DNA of 52,059 bases. Origin: JAVKFY01 sp040223615 (GTDB taxonomy: Bacteria > Pseudomonadota > Alphaproteobacteria > GCA-2731375). Below are positions 50,568-52,059 of the stretch, one piece after another. Location: NCBI GenBank assembly GCA_040223615.1, contig JAVKFY010000024.1:1-52059 (forward strand). The letters are read 5' to 3'. Every line of letters starts with the position of its first letter. The stretch's first letter is position 1. A program made the position numbers and the translations under genes. The notes under the pieces were generated by a model that saw only the letters and a program-made list of their open reading frames with translations, searched no databases and was not told where the DNA came from.

Positions 50568-51563
50568 ATGGCCAACATGGCGGCGGTGATACACGCCAAG
50601 GGCGCGCCCGACGTGTTCCGGTGGGAGGAATGGCCGGTCGGCGAGCCAGCGCCGCACGAGTTGCGCATCCGGCACGGCGCCGTCGGCGTCAATTACGTCG
50701 ACACCTACCACCGACGCGGCATGCCGCACCCGTGGCCAGTCCCGCACCTGCCGCTGGTACTGGGCTTCGAGGCCGCGGGCGTCGTCGAGGCCGTCGGTGC
50801 CGACGCACAGGACTTCGCGCCCGGCGACCGGGTCGGTTATGCCTATCCGCCGCACGGCGCCTACAGCCAGGCGCGCTGCTATCCCGCCGACCGCTGCGTG
50901 AAGCTGCCCGAGCAGATCGACGACATCCGCGCGGCAGGCATGATGTTGAAGGGCCTGACGGCGCAGTACCTGATCCGCCGGACCTATGCAGTGCAGCCCG
51001 GCGACGTCGTCCTCGTGCACGCGGCCTCCGGCGGCATGGGCCTGATCCTGTGCCAATGGTGCAACGCGATCGGCGCGACGGTGATCGGCACCGTCAGCAC
51101 GCCGGAGAAGGCGGAGCTCGCCGCCGCGCATGGCTGCCACCATCCGGTCGTCCGTTCGGCGCAGAGTTTCGTCGACGTGGTCAAGGAGGTGACGGATGGG
51201 GAGGGCGTCCCGGTCGTCTACGAGTCCATCGGCAAGGACACCTTCATGGATTCGCTCGACTGCCTGCGTCCCCTGGGAATGATGGCGAGCTACGGGCATG
51301 CCTCGGGCGAGCCGCCGGACGTGAACGTCGTCGATCTCGGCCGGCGCGGCTCGCTCTTCGTGACCCGCCCGGCGATCATGCACTACATGGCGAAGCGCGA
51401 GCACATCGTCGCAGGCGCCGCCGACCTGTTCGACGCAGTGCTGAACCACGGTGTCACCATCAACGTCAACCACACCTGGCCGCTGCGCGAGGTGGCCGCC
51501 GCACATGCGGCGGTCGAAGCCTCGAAGACCACCGGCTCAGTCGTCCTGCTGCCGCAAGCCTAG
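50568..51563 (+). CDS. NADPH:quinone oxidoreductase (QorA-like)
   Basis: A 331-residue quinone reductase of the MDR superfamily, close to E. coli QorA. Motifs: HELRIRHGAVGVNYVDTYHR, RGMPHPWPVPHLPLVLGFEAAG (part of the substrate loop, split), DRVGYAYPPHGAYSQAR, MMLKGLTAQYLIRRTY, and the Rossmann VHAASGGMGLILCQWCNAIG near residue 150. No zinc ligands. It would reduce quinones by one or two electrons using NADPH. CGGAGGG lies 7 bases upstream of ATG 50568. It is 17 bases after the phosphatase gene and on the same unit. Confidence 0.92.
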   Translation: MANMAAVIHAKGAPDVFRWEEWPVGEPAPHELRIRHGAVGVNYVDTYHRRGMPHPWPVPHLPLVLGFEAAGVVEAVGADAQDFAPGDRVGYAYPPHGAYSQARCYPADRCVKLPEQIDDIRAAGMMLKGLTAQYLIRRTYAVQPGDVVLVHAASGGMGLILCQWCNAIGATVIGTVSTPEKAELAAAHGCHHPVVRSAQSFVDVVKEVTDGEGVPVVYESIGKDTFMDSLDCLRPLGMMASYGHASGEPPDVNVVDLGRRGSLFVTRPAIMHYMAKREHIVAGAADLFDAVLNHGVTINVNHTWPLREVAAAHAAVEASKTTGSVVLLPQA

Positions 51564-51611
51564 TCTTGCCAGCGCAAACAACCGCAACCCGGACAAGGAG
51601 GAAACGACAAG

Positions 51612-52028
51612 ATGCCCGACACCTTCAGCGGCGGCTGCGCCTGCGGCGCGATCCGCTACAATTCGTCCGGACCTGCCCGCTATATGGGTAACTGCCACTG
51701 CCGCCACTGCCAGCAGGCAACAGGCAGCGCCTTCTTCCCGGCCGTGCTGGTCAAGGAATCCGACTTCAAGCTGGAGCAGGGCGAGCCGGCCTGGTACGGG
51801 CGCGAGGCCGACGCCGGCCATACCATGCGCCGCGGCTTTTGCCGCGATTGCGGTTCGCCGCTGTTCCTCACGAACGACGCCAGCCCGGGCGCCATGGTGC
51901 TTTACGCCGGCAGCCTCGACGACCCGAGCTGGTACCAGCCAATCCGCGACATCTACGTCGCCAGCGCGCATCCCTGGGACCACATGGATCCCGGTCTGCC
52001 CAAGTTCGACGCCATGCCGAAGCGCTAG
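51612..52028 (+). CDS. GFA-family (glutathione-dependent formaldehyde-activating-like) zinc protein
   Basis: A 138-residue protein of the GFA/CENP-V fold. The zinc sites are visible as the N-terminal GGCACGAIRY, the NCHCRHCQ motif near residue 27, and RGFCRDCGSPLF near 75, giving seven Cys ligands. Such proteins bind zinc; a few, such as Gfa, bind glutathione and have been linked to formaldehyde, but most have no proven activity. An AGGAGG ribosome site with a 10-base gap precedes the ATG. It is 48 bases after the quinone reductase and close to the window end; the remaining 31 bases show nothing. Confidence 0.9.
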   Translation: MPDTFSGGCACGAIRYNSSGPARYMGNCHCRHCQQATGSAFFPAVLVKESDFKLEQGEPAWYGREADAGHTMRRGFCRDCGSPLFLTNDASPGAMVLYAGSLDDPSWYQPIRDIYVASAHPWDHMDPGLPKFDAMPKR

Positions 52029-52059
52029 CGCGTTTCATGCTTAGTCGGCTCCAGCCCGC

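Noticed and set aside
1..52059. tRNA, rRNA and known riboswitch signatures
   Set aside because: No GGTTCGAATCC-like T-arm, rRNA segment or recognised aptamer core was noticed on either strand; a covariance-model search would be decisive.

Overview
The window is a GC-rich, gene-dense bacterial chromosome segment. Its composition and gene content point to an alphaproteobacterium, most likely of the Rhodospirillales type. Pointers are a DUF2336 protein, a 400-residue alphaproteobacterial-style aspartate aminotransferase, a GcvA/VtlR-like LysR gene divergent from a tiny helical protein, many TRAP and catabolic genes, and GCCCGGA-type palindromic repeats. I see no rRNA, tRNA, CRISPR array, intact insertion sequence, integrase or phage gene. 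Most of it looks like ordinary chromosome of a metabolically versatile heterotroph.

Layout. 1-1120: a clipped conserved small gene, a HAD hydrolase, then about 350 bases of nested inverted repeats. 1121-5882 (minus): a secreted TPR-CHAT (caspase-like) protein followed by a secreted DUF928 protein, then an isochorismatase-like hydrolase and an NAD-dependent epimerase. 5987-9139 (plus): a tightly overlapping MarR-HlyD-MFS drug efflux operon. 9215-12132 (plus): a gamma-glutamyltransferase-like Ntn hydrolase overlapping an amidase. 12125-15954: a divergent pair of membrane genes for surface lipid or polysaccharide (CDP-alcohol phosphotransferase variant, Wzx-like flippase), then DUF2336. 16004-18777 (plus): an adenosine-deaminase-like enzyme and a second GGT-like enzyme.

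18788-34695 is almost all minus strand. It holds a small protein, an acyl-CoA carboxylase beta subunit, a two-subunit IorAB-type molybdenum hydroxylase with its TetR regulator, a HbpS/GlcG protein, and a DUF917-HyuA pair in which hyuA carries a one-base frameshift. After a Rieske oxygenase remnant come a class III cyclase with TPRs, a hydratase of the MhpD/FAH family, an EF-G-like GTPase, a ketopantoate reductase and aspartate aminotransferase. 34864-41626 (plus): a 1300-residue FG-GAP/RTX calcium-binding protein, a phospholipase D-VTT fusion and an EEP phosphoesterase. 41623-52028: a LysR regulator with its divergent small gene, a quinone oxidoreductase, a complete TRAP transporter, a fused enoyl-CoA hydratase/3-hydroxyacyl-CoA dehydrogenase, a flavin-binding PPOX-like protein, a histidine phosphatase, a second quinone oxidoreductase and a GFA-family protein.

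The most promising candidates for poorly described biology are: the CHAT-DUF928 pair, where both proteins carry export signals; the two GGT-like enzymes that lack the usual gamma-glutamyl-binding arginine and sit with an amidase and a deaminase; the FG-GAP/RTX protein with three RTX modules; the PLD-VTT/EEP pair; the CDP-alcohol phosphotransferase with a degenerate catalytic signature; and the EF-G-like GTPase without the switch II histidine. All functional statements rest on motif recognition by eye; no database search was run.
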